Of a DNA stretch of 64,000 bases, positions 25,202-33,986 are shown piece by piece. The stretch is taken from assembly GCA_023428245.1 (NCBI GenBank), contig JAEYYX010000069.1:6475-70474 (forward strand), in the 5' to 3' direction. A program made the translations under genes and the position numbers. The stretch comes from Pseudomonadota bacterium. GTDB lineage: Bacteria; Myxococcota_A; Polyangia; Polyangiales; Polyangiaceae. Position 1 is the first letter of the stretch, and every line of letters starts with the position of its first letter. The notes beneath the pieces were generated by a model. It ran no database searches. It saw nothing but the letters and a program-made list of their open reading frames with translations, and was not told where the DNA came from.

Positions 25202-26170
25202 TCAATCGGCGATCTCAGAGGGTGCCGGTTCGGGCCAGAGCTGAAGCATGACGAAGGCTATGGCCGCCTCGGTGTATTGAGCCACGCGGACAAGGAGTGC
25301 GATCGAGACTGCACGAGCAGGCAATTCCGCGAGGCCGAGCGCCGAGGCAAAGTAGAGATAGGAGCTCTCCACGGTGCCGATCTGACCGGGGATGAACTCG
25401 CCGGCCGTAGAGCCAACCACGTGGATGCCGTTAGCGAGGAGGGCCTTGACCGGGCTCAGTGGCACTGAGAGTGCGAGAAGTACGACGGCGTACTGGGAAA
25501 CCTCCGAGAGCCGGGCGAGAACACAATACCCGGTGCCGACAACATAGTCTTCGCTCGGGCTCTTGATGGCTTGGTCGAAGGTTTTCGCGCTCTCGGCGAG
25601 TCGGGGGAAGCGGCGGAGGAGAGTGCTTCCGACGGCAACATTGCGGGTCATGACGAGCATCAGCGTGGCGAAGCCGAGACTGACGAGGCAATGCACGAGC
25701 ACCGCGAGCGTGAGAGGATTGAAGGCGCCGAGCGTGAAGTACGCTGCGCCCAAGATGGCTACGCCTAAGATGCCGAGCCCGTACATGGCCGGGATCTGGA
25801 AAGCAGCGGAGGCGGCCGAGGCGCGGGGGGTACCGACGTAGGGGGCGAGGATGCTCGTGCGCACGACCTCTGCCCCTGCGCGGCCGAGAGGGAACAGGAG
25901 AGAGGTTACAAACGCAGACAACATCGCGCGCAGGATGGCGCTAGCAGGCACCACCTGGCGAGAGTGAGCGCCGAGCATTTGCCTGTGACCGATGGCCTCG
26001 AAACCGTAGAAGCCGAGGTTGAGCAGCATGATCAACGGCAGGAACGGCAAGGCGCTCTTCGCCGTGTTCAGGATGATGAGGGGACCTGTGCGATGAATCG
26101 AATACGCGAGAAGGGAGAGCCCGAGGAGCAAGAGCGCCGTCCGAAGATGACGCTTCCAGCGCCCATTCAC
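25202..26170 (-). CDS. YbhN/UPF0104-type integral membrane protein (flippase-like)
   Basis: A 322-residue protein of about eight membrane helices with the pattern of the LPG-synthase membrane-domain family (TIGR00374/UPF0104), including the conserved stretch around LFPLGRAGAEVVRTSIL. Members of this family are proposed to move lipids or lipid-linked glycans across membranes. The GTG start at 26170 overlaps the stop of the glycosyltransferase gene by 4 bases. With the rhamnose pathway upstream it would fit handling of a rhamnosylated lipid carrier; that is inference. It lacks the catalytic domain of lysyl-phosphatidylglycerol synthase. Confidence 0.8.
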   Translation of the reverse strand: MNGRWKRHLRTALLLLGLSLLAYSIHRTGPLIILNTAKSALPFLPLIMLLNLGFYGFEAIGHRQMLGAHSRQVVPASAILRAMLSAFVTSLLFPLGRAGAEVVRTSILAPYVGTPRASAASAAFQIPAMYGLGILGVAILGAAYFTLGAFNPLTLAVLVHCLVSLGFATLMLVMTRNVAVGSTLLRRFPRLAESAKTFDQAIKSPSEDYVVGTGYCVLARLSEVSQYAVVLLALSVPLSPVKALLANGIHVVGSTAGEFIPGQIGTVESSYLYFASALGLAELPARAVSIALLVRVAQYTEAAIAFVMLQLWPEPAPSEIAD

Positions 26171-27060
26171 TCACTACTCCCGGGCGCTGCCCGAAAGATG
26201 GCGCTGGGGACGCCTCGTCCTGAGAGCTGGAACGGACTCTCGAGATACGCTTCCCTCGCCATCGTCGACTCGAGAGCTTCCCACATCGCTTTGTGAGCCG
26301 GGCGCCCGTCGAGGTGTTTGCGGACTTTACCTTCGATGCGCATTCCTTGTCGGAGCAAGCCCGTGACCCAGGTCGGCCAGTGCTTCGAAGAAAGATAGAT
26401 GAACCCGCGTTGTTCCTCGAGGCGAAGCAGCGGGCTCTTTCCAGTCGAACCGCCGCCCACGTGGACCATCGAAACTGGTAAGATCTCGAGGCGAAGGCCG
26501 AGCGACTTTGCTCGGTAGCACCAGTCGAGCTCCTCATTGTAGAGGAAGAAGTTCTCGTCGAAAGCGCCCACGGCCTCGTAGGTGTCGCGTCTCGTCATGA
26601 TGCACGCTCCGCTGAGGACGGGCACCGAAGTGGGCTTCGTAATGGGCTTCCAGGTGGGCCAGTACCAGATACCGAAAAGCGCTTGCCGCGTGCCATCCTC
26701 GTTGTTCAGCATAGGCGCGACCGCCGCGACCTCTCGTGAGAAATGGAGACGGTTGCGCATGGCCGTGAGAGCATCGCGCGTGATGAACGCGTCGGAGTTC
26801 AGGCAGAGCAAATAGGGGCGTTCGGCGAGCTCGACGCCTCGGTTCGTGGCGTGGGCCCAGCCGTGATTGCGCACCGAGCGCAGGACAACATTGGGGAATT
26901 TGTCCCGCACAAGTTGCGCCGAGCCGTCCGTCGATTGGCCGTCGACGACGATGACTTCAGCATCGGGAGCTTCGCTCGCCAGCGTCGAAAGACAGCGCTC
27001 GAGGTGTCCCCGCCCGTTGTATGAAGGAATGACGACGCTGACTTCAGACGAGTAATTCAT
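26167..27060 (-). CDS. Family 2 glycosyltransferase (rhamnosyltransferase-like)
   Basis: A 297-residue soluble or membrane-associated glycosyltransferase of the GT-A fold. Seen are VSVVIPSYNGRGHLERCL at the N terminus for nucleotide-sugar binding, VDGQSTDGS, the metal-binding LNSDAFIT and the acceptor-site EELDWCYRAK. This motif set is typical of rhamnosyltransferases such as WbbL. The start ATG 27060 is where conservation begins. Position directly after the rmlBACD genes on the same strand suggests dTDP-L-rhamnose as donor. The acceptor is unknown (O antigen, exopolysaccharide or glycolipid). Confidence 0.9.
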   Translation of the reverse strand: MNYSSEVSVVIPSYNGRGHLERCLSTLASEAPDAEVIVVDGQSTDGSAQLVRDKFPNVVLRSVRNHGWAHATNRGVELAERPYLLCLNSDAFITRDALTAMRNRLHFSREVAAVAPMLNNEDGTRQALFGIWYWPTWKPITKPTSVPVLSGACIMTRRDTYEAVGAFDENFFLYNEELDWCYRAKSLGLRLEILPVSMVHVGGGSTGKSPLLRLEEQRGFIYLSSKHWPTWVTGLLRQGMRIEGKVRKHLDGRPAHKAMWEALESTMAREAYLESPFQLSGRGVPSAIFRAAPGSSE

Positions 27061-27180
27061 GACCGACGGTGCGGTTCTTCCCGCCAATGGCCTTCCACTA
27101 TCACGGGCGCTTTGATGGCGCAAAAAGACGCACATCCTTTTACATCTGAAGACATGCTCGGCAGGTTTGGCCGAGGCTGC

Positions 27181-28002
27181 TCAGGGGGCGAGAGCGGCAG
27201 GCAAATATTGCCGGAAGTCTGGCGTGAGAGCGCCCTCTCCGTATCCGCTGGTACTAGAAAGAACGCTGTAGCGGGGCCGGGGAGCGGGTCGCGGGAACTC
27301 CGCGCTCGAAACGGGGGTAACCTGAGCCGTAGAGCCTTGGGCGTCTTGAATGGCCAAAGCGAACTCATACCAGCTTACGGGGGGCCCGTTGGTGACGTGA
27401 GTGATGCCCCTGACATTCGACTCATAGAGGGCGAGAGCGGTTGCCGCGAGATCGGGGGCATAGGTCGGACAGCCTAGCTGGTCGGCGACCACCCGCACTT
27501 CACTGCGAGTCCGGAGCAGATCCCCCATTGTCCTCACGAAGTTTTTCCCCCAAGGGGCGAAAACCCAGCTTGTGCGTACGATGAGCAGCTCGGCTCCGCT
27601 TTGAAGGGCCCGATCTTCACCGTCGGACTTCGTCCGTCCGTAGACGTTGATGGGGCGTTTGGGTGCGTGGGGTTCGTAGGGTTCGCTGGACGAGCCGTCG
27701 AAGACGTAGTCCGTACTGAAGTGAATCAATCCGGACCCAAACGCGCGACAAGCTTCGGCGAGCTGACCAACAGCCTGGGCGTTCACCAGGTGAGCCAGTT
27801 CGGGTTCTGCCTCGGCCTTGTCGACTTCGGTGTAGGCAGCACAGTTGATGACGAGCTTGGGTCGTTCTCTCTCGAGGAGGTCGAAGGGATTGGAGCGGCC
27901 GAGCTCAAACTCAGCTCGTCCATAGGTGCGGACTTCTGGGCGCCTGAGGCCGGCGAATGCTCGCCCGAGCATTCCCGCCGCACCGAACACCAAGACCGTC
28001 AA
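27181..28002 (-). CDS. rmlD: dTDP-4-dehydrorhamnose reductase
   Basis: RmlD carries out the last step of dTDP-L-rhamnose synthesis, NAD(P)H-dependent reduction of the 4-keto group. The 273-residue short-chain dehydrogenase has the Rossmann motif FGAAGMLGRA, NCAAYTEVDKAE, FSTDYVFDG and the catalytic YGRTKSDGE (Tyr-x-x-x-Lys). Its start is a TTG at 28002, overlapping the rmlC stop by 4 bases (TTGA). Length is a little under the usual 280-300. The order on this strand is B, A, C, D. Confidence 0.95.
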   Translation of the reverse strand: MTVLVFGAAGMLGRAFAGLRRPEVRTYGRAEFELGRSNPFDLLERERPKLVINCAAYTEVDKAEAEPELAHLVNAQAVGQLAEACRAFGSGLIHFSTDYVFDGSSSEPYEPHAPKRPINVYGRTKSDGEDRALQSGAELLIVRTSWVFAPWGKNFVRTMGDLLRTRSEVRVVADQLGCPTYAPDLAATALALYESNVRGITHVTNGPPVSWYEFALAIQDAQGSTAQVTPVSSAEFPRPAPRPRYSVLSSTSGYGEGALTPDFRQYLPAALAP

Positions 28003-28556
28003 GGGAGCTCTCCGAATTTAGGGAGGGCCCCAGCGCTCCAAAGTTCGGCGAGGGACGAAGCGCCCGCGTCCCGCGGCGAGAGGATCGGGTCTTGGACCGG
28101 CCAGGTGATGCCGAGCTCGGGATCGTTCCAGCGCAATGTCACCTCTGCGCTTGGAGTGTAAAGAGCGTCACACTTATAGATAACATGAGCGGTTTCCGTG
28201 AGGACAACAAATCCATGAGCGAAACCGCGAGGAACGAAGAGCTGGGCTCCGTTTTCGGCGCTGAGCTCTTCCGCGACCCATTGACCAAAAGTCGGTGAGC
28301 CGACGCGCACGTCGACCGCGACGTCCCAGATGGCTCCGGTGACAGCGAAGATGAGCTTGCTCTGGCTGTGAGGGTTCTGAAAATGGAGACCGCGCAGGAC
28401 CGACTTTCGGGAGACCGAAAGGTTATCCTGAACGAAGCTATTGGCTTCCGTGGGCCACTTTCCGGCGACCCAGGTCTCTTGAAATGAGCCTCGAGCGTCA
28501 GGGAAGCGGCGAGGAGTCAAGCGAAGAACATCGGGGATTCGGAGGCGTTCGAACAC
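27999..28556 (-). CDS. rmlC: dTDP-4-dehydrorhamnose 3,5-epimerase
   Basis: RmlC inverts C3 and C5 of dTDP-6-deoxy-D-xylo-4-hexulose. The 185-residue cupin has the family marks FPDARGSFQETW, QDNLSVSRKSVLRGLHFQ (catalytic His in RGLHFQ), AVDVRVGSPTFGQW and FVPRGFAHGF, with the catalytic Tyr/Asp region near VIYKCDALYTP. The GTG start at 28556 lies 6 bases after the rmlA stop and the stop overlaps rmlD, so this is a tightly linked operon. Confidence 0.96.
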   Translation of the reverse strand: MFERLRIPDVLRLTPRRFPDARGSFQETWVAGKWPTEANSFVQDNLSVSRKSVLRGLHFQNPHSQSKLIFAVTGAIWDVAVDVRVGSPTFGQWVAEELSAENGAQLFVPRGFAHGFVVLTETAHVIYKCDALYTPSAEVTLRWNDPELGITWPVQDPILSPRDAGASSLAELWSAGALPKFGELP

Positions 28557-28562
28557 GGACTT

Positions 28563-29435
28563 TTAGGACCTCTGGGTCAGCATTTCAGAAAGGAAGCGAG
28601 CGTAGCGCGTCTTGCCGAGTCGCTCGATCTGGGCCGAGAGCTCGTCAGCTGAGATCCAACCATTGCGGAAGGCGATCTCCTCTGGAGACGCGATGATGAG
28701 TCCTTGACGTTCCTGGACCGTCTGAACGAACTGGGCTGCTTGGAGTAGGGCTTCGGGAGTTCCTGTGTCGAGCCACGCGACGCCGCGTCCGAGCTCGACC
28801 AAGTCGAGTAGCCCTTCATTCAGGTAGAGCCGGTTCAGATCGGTGATCTCAAGCTCACCTCGGGCCGAGGGACGCAGACTGCGCGCTAGGTCGCACACAT
28901 TGCGATCGTAGAAATAGAGTCCTGTGACGGCGATTTTGCTCTTGGGATGAGGTGGCTTTTCTTCGAGCCCACATACCCGCCCCTCCCTGTCGAACTCAGC
29001 AACGCCGTAGTCGCTCGGATTCGCGACTGGATAACCGAAGATGCGCGCGCCCTTCTTGATTTGGCCGGCGTCGCGGAGCGTCCGCTGGAGGCCGTAACCG
29101 TAGTAGATGTTATCCCCGAGGATGAGTGCGGAGCTCTCGCCACCGATGAAATCGCGGCCGAGCAAGAACGCTTGGGCCAGGCCGTCCGGAGACTCCTGGA
29201 GAACGTATTCGAAGCTGAGCCCCCACTGACGCCCGTCACCGAGCAGTCCTTCGTAAGCAGAGCGCGCTTCCGGAGAGGTGATGAGGAGGATCTCGCGAAT
29301 GCCCGCGAGCATGAGGACGCTCAGCGGGTAATAGATCATCGGCTTGTCGTACACCGGCACGAGCTGTTTGCTCATAGCCCGGGTGATCGGAAACAAGCGG
29401 GATCCCGTCCCTCCTGCCAGAATCAGGCCCTTCAT
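28563..29435 (-). CDS. rmlA: Glucose-1-phosphate thymidylyltransferase
   Basis: RmlA makes dTDP-glucose from glucose-1-phosphate and dTTP, the first step of the rhamnose pathway. The 290-residue product has the signature LAGGTGSRLFPITRAMSKQL at the N terminus, YDKPMIYYPLS, the metal-binding LGDNIYYG and VTGLYFYD. Length matches the family. It lies 34 bases downstream of rmlB and 6 bases before rmlC. dTTP specificity over other nucleotides is inferred from the cluster. Confidence 0.97.
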   Translation of the reverse strand: MKGLILAGGTGSRLFPITRAMSKQLVPVYDKPMIYYPLSVLMLAGIREILLITSPEARSAYEGLLGDGRQWGLSFEYVLQESPDGLAQAFLLGRDFIGGESSALILGDNIYYGYGLQRTLRDAGQIKKGARIFGYPVANPSDYGVAEFDREGRVCGLEEKPPHPKSKIAVTGLYFYDRNVCDLARSLRPSARGELEITDLNRLYLNEGLLDLVELGRGVAWLDTGTPEALLQAAQFVQTVQERQGLIIASPEEIAFRNGWISADELSAQIERLGKTRYARFLSEMLTQRS

Positions 29436-29469
29436 CTCAGTCCCACTCTACGTGTTCGCTCTTCCCGTT

Positions 29470-30627
29470 TCAAAGCGAGGCTCCCGACCCGATCCGGGCC
29501 GAGTAGTTCTTCTCGAGCCAAGCCTCATGATCTTGATGAGAGCACGCTTTGACCCAAGCCTCGTGCTTGAGATACCAGCGGACGGTTCGTGCGAGGCCTG
29601 TCCCGAGTGATTCAGAGGGCTGCCAGCCGCACTCACGGCGAATTTTGCTTGCGTCGATCGCGTAGCGTAGGTCGTGTCCGGGGCGATCGGGAACGAAGCG
29701 GACGAGACTCCGAACCTTCATCGGATCTTGATCGGTCGCCTGGGCCACCAGATCGCAAATGCTGTGCACGATGTCGATGTTCCGAGCCTCGGCATTGCCC
29801 CCGATATTGTAGGTTTCGCCGTCGCGCCCCCGCGTGAGCGCGGCCCACAGGGCGCTCACGTGATCGGTGACGAACAGCCAGTCCCGGACGTTCTTCCCCT
29901 GCCCGTAGACCGGGAGCTCGCGGCCGTCCCGCGCGTTCAAGATCATGAGGGGAATGAGCTTCTCTGGGAACTGATAAGGACCGTAGTTGTTCGAGCAGTT
30001 CGTGATCCGAGTGCGGAGGCCGTACGTTCGCGCGTAGGCGCGTACCAAATGGTCGCTTGATGCCTTGGACGCCGAATAGGGGCTCGACGGATCGTACGGA
30101 GTGTTCTCAACGAAAAGGCCTTCTTCGCCGAGGGATCCGTAGACCTCGTCGGTGCTCACGTGGTGAAAGACGGGCGATCTTGCGAGGCCGCGGGCCGCTT
30201 CGAGCAGGTGGAACGTGCCGAGCACGTTGGTCTCGATGAACGCGGCGGGTGCTGTGATTGAGCGATCGACGTGGCTCTCCGCAGCAAAGTGTATAATGAT
30301 CTCGGGCTCGAACTCGCGGACGATCTCCTGGATCTTCTCCCGCTCTCGGAGGTCCGCGAAAATGAAGGAATAGTTCGGCAGAGAGGCGAGAGGGACGAGA
30401 CTGTCCGGGTGCGCCGCGTAAGTGAGAGCGTCCAGGTTTCGGAAGGACGTCTCGGGCAGCTGGGGGACGGATTCGAGGAGAAAGTTCGCGCCGATGAAGC
30501 CGCTGCCCCCGGTGACGAGCACACGTCGTCCCCTGAGCGACTCTCTGACGCCTTCAGGGAGACGCAAGCCATCGCTCGGGCATGCCAGCCAGTCGTGGTT
30601 GTCAACAGGGCTCACCCGCGGCGGCAT
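29470..30627 (-). CDS. rmlB: dTDP-glucose 4,6-dehydratase
   Basis: RmlB converts dTDP-glucose to the 4-keto-6-deoxy sugar using bound NAD. The 385-residue extended short-chain dehydrogenase has VLVTGGSGFIGANFL (NAD binding), HFAAESHVDRSI, VSTDEVYGSL (catalytic Asp-Glu), YSASKASSDH (Tyr-x-x-x-Lys) and TNCSNNYGPYQFPEKL. The ATG at 30627 gives about 35 residues before the Rossmann motif, slightly longer than usual, so a later start is possible. It is the first gene of the rml operon. Confidence 0.96.
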   Translation of the reverse strand: MPPRVSPVDNHDWLACPSDGLRLPEGVRESLRGRRVLVTGGSGFIGANFLLESVPQLPETSFRNLDALTYAAHPDSLVPLASLPNYSFIFADLREREKIQEIVREFEPEIIIHFAAESHVDRSITAPAAFIETNVLGTFHLLEAARGLARSPVFHHVSTDEVYGSLGEEGLFVENTPYDPSSPYSASKASSDHLVRAYARTYGLRTRITNCSNNYGPYQFPEKLIPLMILNARDGRELPVYGQGKNVRDWLFVTDHVSALWAALTRGRDGETYNIGGNAEARNIDIVHSICDLVAQATDQDPMKVRSLVRFVPDRPGHDLRYAIDASKIRRECGWQPSESLGTGLARTVRWYLKHEAWVKACSHQDHEAWLEKNYSARIGSGASL

Positions 30628-30734
30628 AGCCAGCCCCACTAGGGTGTGTCCATGGGTCCGCGAGTGGCCCTCGCTTTTTCCACTTTCGTTGCGTGTCCTG
30701 GCAGTGAGGCTCAACAAAGCCTGATTCCGTACAC

Positions 30735-32327
30735 TTATGAGCTGCAGCTCAGCATCGAGCAGCCGGCCCGATTCCGAGCCCAGTCGGGACGCCGCGCTGC
30801 CCACTCGTCGTGTTCAGGTTGTTCGTCGTAGGGACGCCGGAGCAGCTCAAGCAGAGTGTGGACAAGGGAAGGGTCGCCGAGCTCCGCGCGGTCGATGGCG
30901 AGCTGAGCCATGTAGTTGCGAAAGATGTACTTGGGATTTGAGCGGCGCATAGCTCTCCGCCGCTCGTCGATGGATCGCCCGGACTCCGCGAGGTCGCGTG
31001 TGACCCGCGCGCTCAGCCGATCGAGGAAGTGGTCGAGGGTCGCGAAGTAGTCAGGCTCGCGGCGCTCGGGAGCATAGTAGGAGAGTTCGAGTGGTGCCCG
31101 GCGTTCGGCCTGCGATAGGTGCGGGTCGAAGTTTACGTCCGCGAGCTTGCGGAAGAAGATTGTCATATCCGTCTCAACCATGCCGAGCAGGACGAAAATT
31201 TCCTCGCTGAGGAAGCGGTCTTCGTCTTCGTCCCAGCTCGAGAGGCCGAGCTTACCGAGCATCATTTGACGCTGGCAGCGATCGAGTTCCTCAACGTAAG
31301 CACCCAGAGCTTCTTCCAGCGGCTCTACGCTGCCGACGAGCGGGTACAAGGCATTTCCGAGCTGAGCCAGATTCCATTCACCGACGCGCGGCTGCGCTCC
31401 GAAGCGATACCTGCGGCCGTGGGCGTCTGTGGTGTTTGGCGTGAAAGAGGGATCGAAATCCTCCACCCAGCCGTAAGGTCCATAGTCGATCGTGAGCCCG
31501 AGGATCGACATGTTGTCCGTGTTCATGACGCCGTGGACGAATCCGACCCGCATCCACTCGACCATGAGAGCCGCGGTCCTCACGCAAACTTCGCGATAGA
31601 ATCGGACGAACTCACCGGGTCCCGGCGGCTTGCCTGGGCTCAAGAGCTCGGGGAAGAAATGCGTCAGAGCGTAGGTCGCAAGGCGCCTCAGCGTCTCGCT
31701 ATCGCCTCTTGAAGCAAAGATCTCGAAGTTTCCGAAGCGGAGGAAGCTCTCAGCGACCCGGCAAACGATCGCCCCGGGCTCAAACTTAGGCCGACCATCG
31801 TAGAACATGTCACGTTCGACCTGATCTCCGGTCTGGACCAAAGAGAGCGCGCGGGTCGTAGGAATGCCGAGGTGGTGCATCGCCTCGCTACACAAGAACT
31901 CACGTACGCTTGAGCGCATGACCGCGCGCCCGTCGGCGCGCCGGGAGTAGGGCGTCGGCCCCGCCCCTTTCAGCTGAAGCTCAAGACGCTTGCCCGATTC
32001 GGTGCGGACCTCGGTGAGCGTGATCGCGCGGCCGTCGCCGAGTTGCCCCGCCCAGTTTCCGAATTGGTGTCCCCCGTAACAGGCCGCGTAGGGATCCATG
32101 CCTTCGAGGATTTCGTTGCCTCCGAGCACGCGCTCCCAGGGCCCCCGAAGTTCCTGTTCCGAGAGCCCGAGCTCTTCGGTCATCTCTCGACTGAAAGCCA
32201 AGAGTCGCGGCGCGCTCACCGGAGTCGGGCGCACGCGGGAGGCGCAGGCCTTTTCGACCGGGCGGAGCCGCGGTCCGGTCTCGGGGTCGACCGGGAGCTC
32301 GCTGAGGAACGTGCTTTCGAAGCGCAT
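30735..32327 (-). CDS. selO: Protein adenylyltransferase SelO (YdiU)
   Basis: SelO is a kinase-fold enzyme that transfers AMP, not phosphate, to Ser, Thr or Tyr of target proteins. The 530-residue protein matches the bacterial family in length and motifs: GGHQFGNWAGQLGDGRAI (85-103), LQLKGAGPTPYSRRADGRAV, RSSVREFLCSEAMHHLGI, VHGVMNTDNMSILG (catalytic loop) and DYGPYGWVEDFDP (metal-binding DFG equivalent). It ends in CSMLSCSS; the Cys near the end corresponds to the selenocysteine of animal SelO and can form a redox-sensitive disulfide in bacteria. It is monocistronic, 107 bases from the rmlB start. Confidence 0.96.
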   Translation of the reverse strand: MRFESTFLSELPVDPETGPRLRPVEKACASRVRPTPVSAPRLLAFSREMTEELGLSEQELRGPWERVLGGNEILEGMDPYAACYGGHQFGNWAGQLGDGRAITLTEVRTESGKRLELQLKGAGPTPYSRRADGRAVMRSSVREFLCSEAMHHLGIPTTRALSLVQTGDQVERDMFYDGRPKFEPGAIVCRVAESFLRFGNFEIFASRGDSETLRRLATYALTHFFPELLSPGKPPGPGEFVRFYREVCVRTAALMVEWMRVGFVHGVMNTDNMSILGLTIDYGPYGWVEDFDPSFTPNTTDAHGRRYRFGAQPRVGEWNLAQLGNALYPLVGSVEPLEEALGAYVEELDRCQRQMMLGKLGLSSWDEDEDRFLSEEIFVLLGMVETDMTIFFRKLADVNFDPHLSQAERRAPLELSYYAPERREPDYFATLDHFLDRLSARVTRDLAESGRSIDERRRAMRRSNPKYIFRNYMAQLAIDRAELGDPSLVHTLLELLRRPYDEQPEHDEWAARRPDWARNRAGCSMLSCSS

Positions 32328-32406
32328 CTCGCTGTCTTAGGACACGCCCCGGAAATGGCGAGGCGCGGCGCGGGGGCGCGCTCTCCTTGACCCGTTCCTG
32401 CCATCT

Positions 32407-33798
32407 CTAGCGGCCAAGGATCTCGAGCCCGACCTCGATATGGACGGCGATGGCGGCTTCGAGCGCGCCGGGCATGTGGGGACGATAGGTGCTACTATGT
32501 AAAGGATCGAGTCCGGGGCCTCCGGAGCGCGCCTTTGCGACAGCGGGGGGCGCCGCCGTGCCCACCATGAGCATCACCGTGGGCAGGTGCGCGCGGGAGT
32601 ACTCGGCGAAATCCTCCGAGCCCATCTCGGGGGGCAGCTCGCTGACCTCGAAACCACTGACGCTCTCTCTGAGACGCTTTGCGAGCCGCCGCGTGAGCTC
32701 AGCATCATTGACGGCGGCGGCGACGTCTCGCTGCACTTCGACGCGAGGAGCTTTCGGCGCGCTCTTGCTCTGGGCGAGGGCGCGTGCTCTGCGTTCAATG
32801 GCCCCAAGGACAATCTCACGTGTCTTGTCCTGAAAAGTGCGGACTGTGAGCTCGAGCCGGACTTCGTCGGGGATGACGTTGTTTTTGGTACCGCCGTGGA
32901 TGGAGCCGACCGTGATGACGGCGGACTCGAGAGGACTCACCTCACGGGAGACGATGCTCTGGAGGCTGAGCACGAACTCTGCAGCCATGACAATCGGATC
33001 GACGCTCGTTTCAGGATAGGCGCCGTGGCCTCCCTTGCCGTAGAGGGTCACAGAGACTGAGTCCGCCGATGCCGCGAAAGGCCCCGGCGTGAAGCCGACG
33101 GTCCCCACTGGGAGTTGATCGTGAGCGTGAATGGCGAAGACGAGGTTCGGCGGGGGAAGCGAGCTCAAGATCCCGCTTTCGACAAGGGCGCGCGCGCCCT
33201 CGAGCGTTTCTTCGGCGGGCTGAGCCACAAGGATGAGCGTCCCCTGCCAGAGGTCCCTGGAGGTCGAAAAGAAGCTGGCTGCGCCGAGCCACGCGGCCAT
33301 ATGGAGATCGTGGCCGCATGCGTGCATCACCGGCGTCACGGAGCCGCTAGCTGCGGCGACCGCCTTCTTGCTCGCGTAGGGTAGCCCTGTCTGTTCACGA
33401 ACAGGCAATGCGTCGAGCTCTGTGCGCAGGAAGAGAGTCTTGCCGGGGCCATTTTTGAGCGTCGCGACGAAGCCGTGTCCTCCAGGCTGGGAGCGCACGC
33501 TGAAGCCGAGTTTTTTTACTTCCCGGGCGAGGTACGCGGAGGTCTTCCTTTCGGAGCCGGAGAGCTCAGGGTTCGCGTGGAGCCACTCGTAGTGGCGCTT
33601 CTGTTTTGCGGCGAGAGCTTTCGCCCAGGAGTTTCGGGACTCCGTCGCTTGCGGAGCGCTCGTCTCTGCGCGGGCGGCCCCGACCCTGAGACTCAGAGCC
33701 ACGGCGAGCGGAAGCCAAGTCGCCACCCTCGCTGACCTGTGGTGCCAGCAAGGGAGAAACCGGAAGGACGCCGATGAGGCGCGGCAAGGGCGGTGCAT
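32407..33798 (-). CDS. Secreted M20-family amidohydrolase / peptidase
   Basis: A 463-residue zinc hydrolase of the M20 aminoacylase-1-like type (hippurate hydrolase, N-acyl amino acid hydrolase). It starts at ATG 33798 with a signal peptide (basic start, then WLPLAVALSLRVGAARA). Metal and catalytic marks are RTELDALPV, MHACGHDLHMAAWLG and AQPAEETLEGA, and the lid/dimer domain runs about 245-360 (KGGHGAYPETSVDPIVMA). Export is unusual for this family, which is mostly cytoplasmic, and suggests use of extracellular N-acyl amino acids or peptides. It is divergent from mutM. The substrate cannot be predicted. Confidence 0.9.
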   Translation of the reverse strand: MHRPCRASSASFRFLPCWHHRSARVATWLPLAVALSLRVGAARAETSAPQATESRNSWAKALAAKQKRHYEWLHANPELSGSERKTSAYLAREVKKLGFSVRSQPGGHGFVATLKNGPGKTLFLRTELDALPVREQTGLPYASKKAVAAASGSVTPVMHACGHDLHMAAWLGAASFFSTSRDLWQGTLILVAQPAEETLEGARALVESGILSSLPPPNLVFAIHAHDQLPVGTVGFTPGPFAASADSVSVTLYGKGGHGAYPETSVDPIVMAAEFVLSLQSIVSREVSPLESAVITVGSIHGGTKNNVIPDEVRLELTVRTFQDKTREIVLGAIERRARALAQSKSAPKAPRVEVQRDVAAAVNDAELTRRLAKRLRESVSGFEVSELPPEMGSEDFAEYSRAHLPTVMLMVGTAAPPAVAKARSGGPGLDPLHSSTYRPHMPGALEAAIAVHIEVGLEILGR

Positions 33799-33986
33799 GA
33801 AGGTCCCGGAGTGAACTCTAAGCCCAGGGCCCGGGCCCGTGGAAGTTGTGAGCGCTCTTCGGGTACTCGGGGTGTTTCGGAGCTTTGTTCTCCGGGGGCT
33901 GCCTTTACCGCCCTCGGCAGTGGCGCTAGGCCAGAGCTCGGACATGACACGCGCGCTGCCCAAGTGTGCACGAGCCGAGGCCGCCG

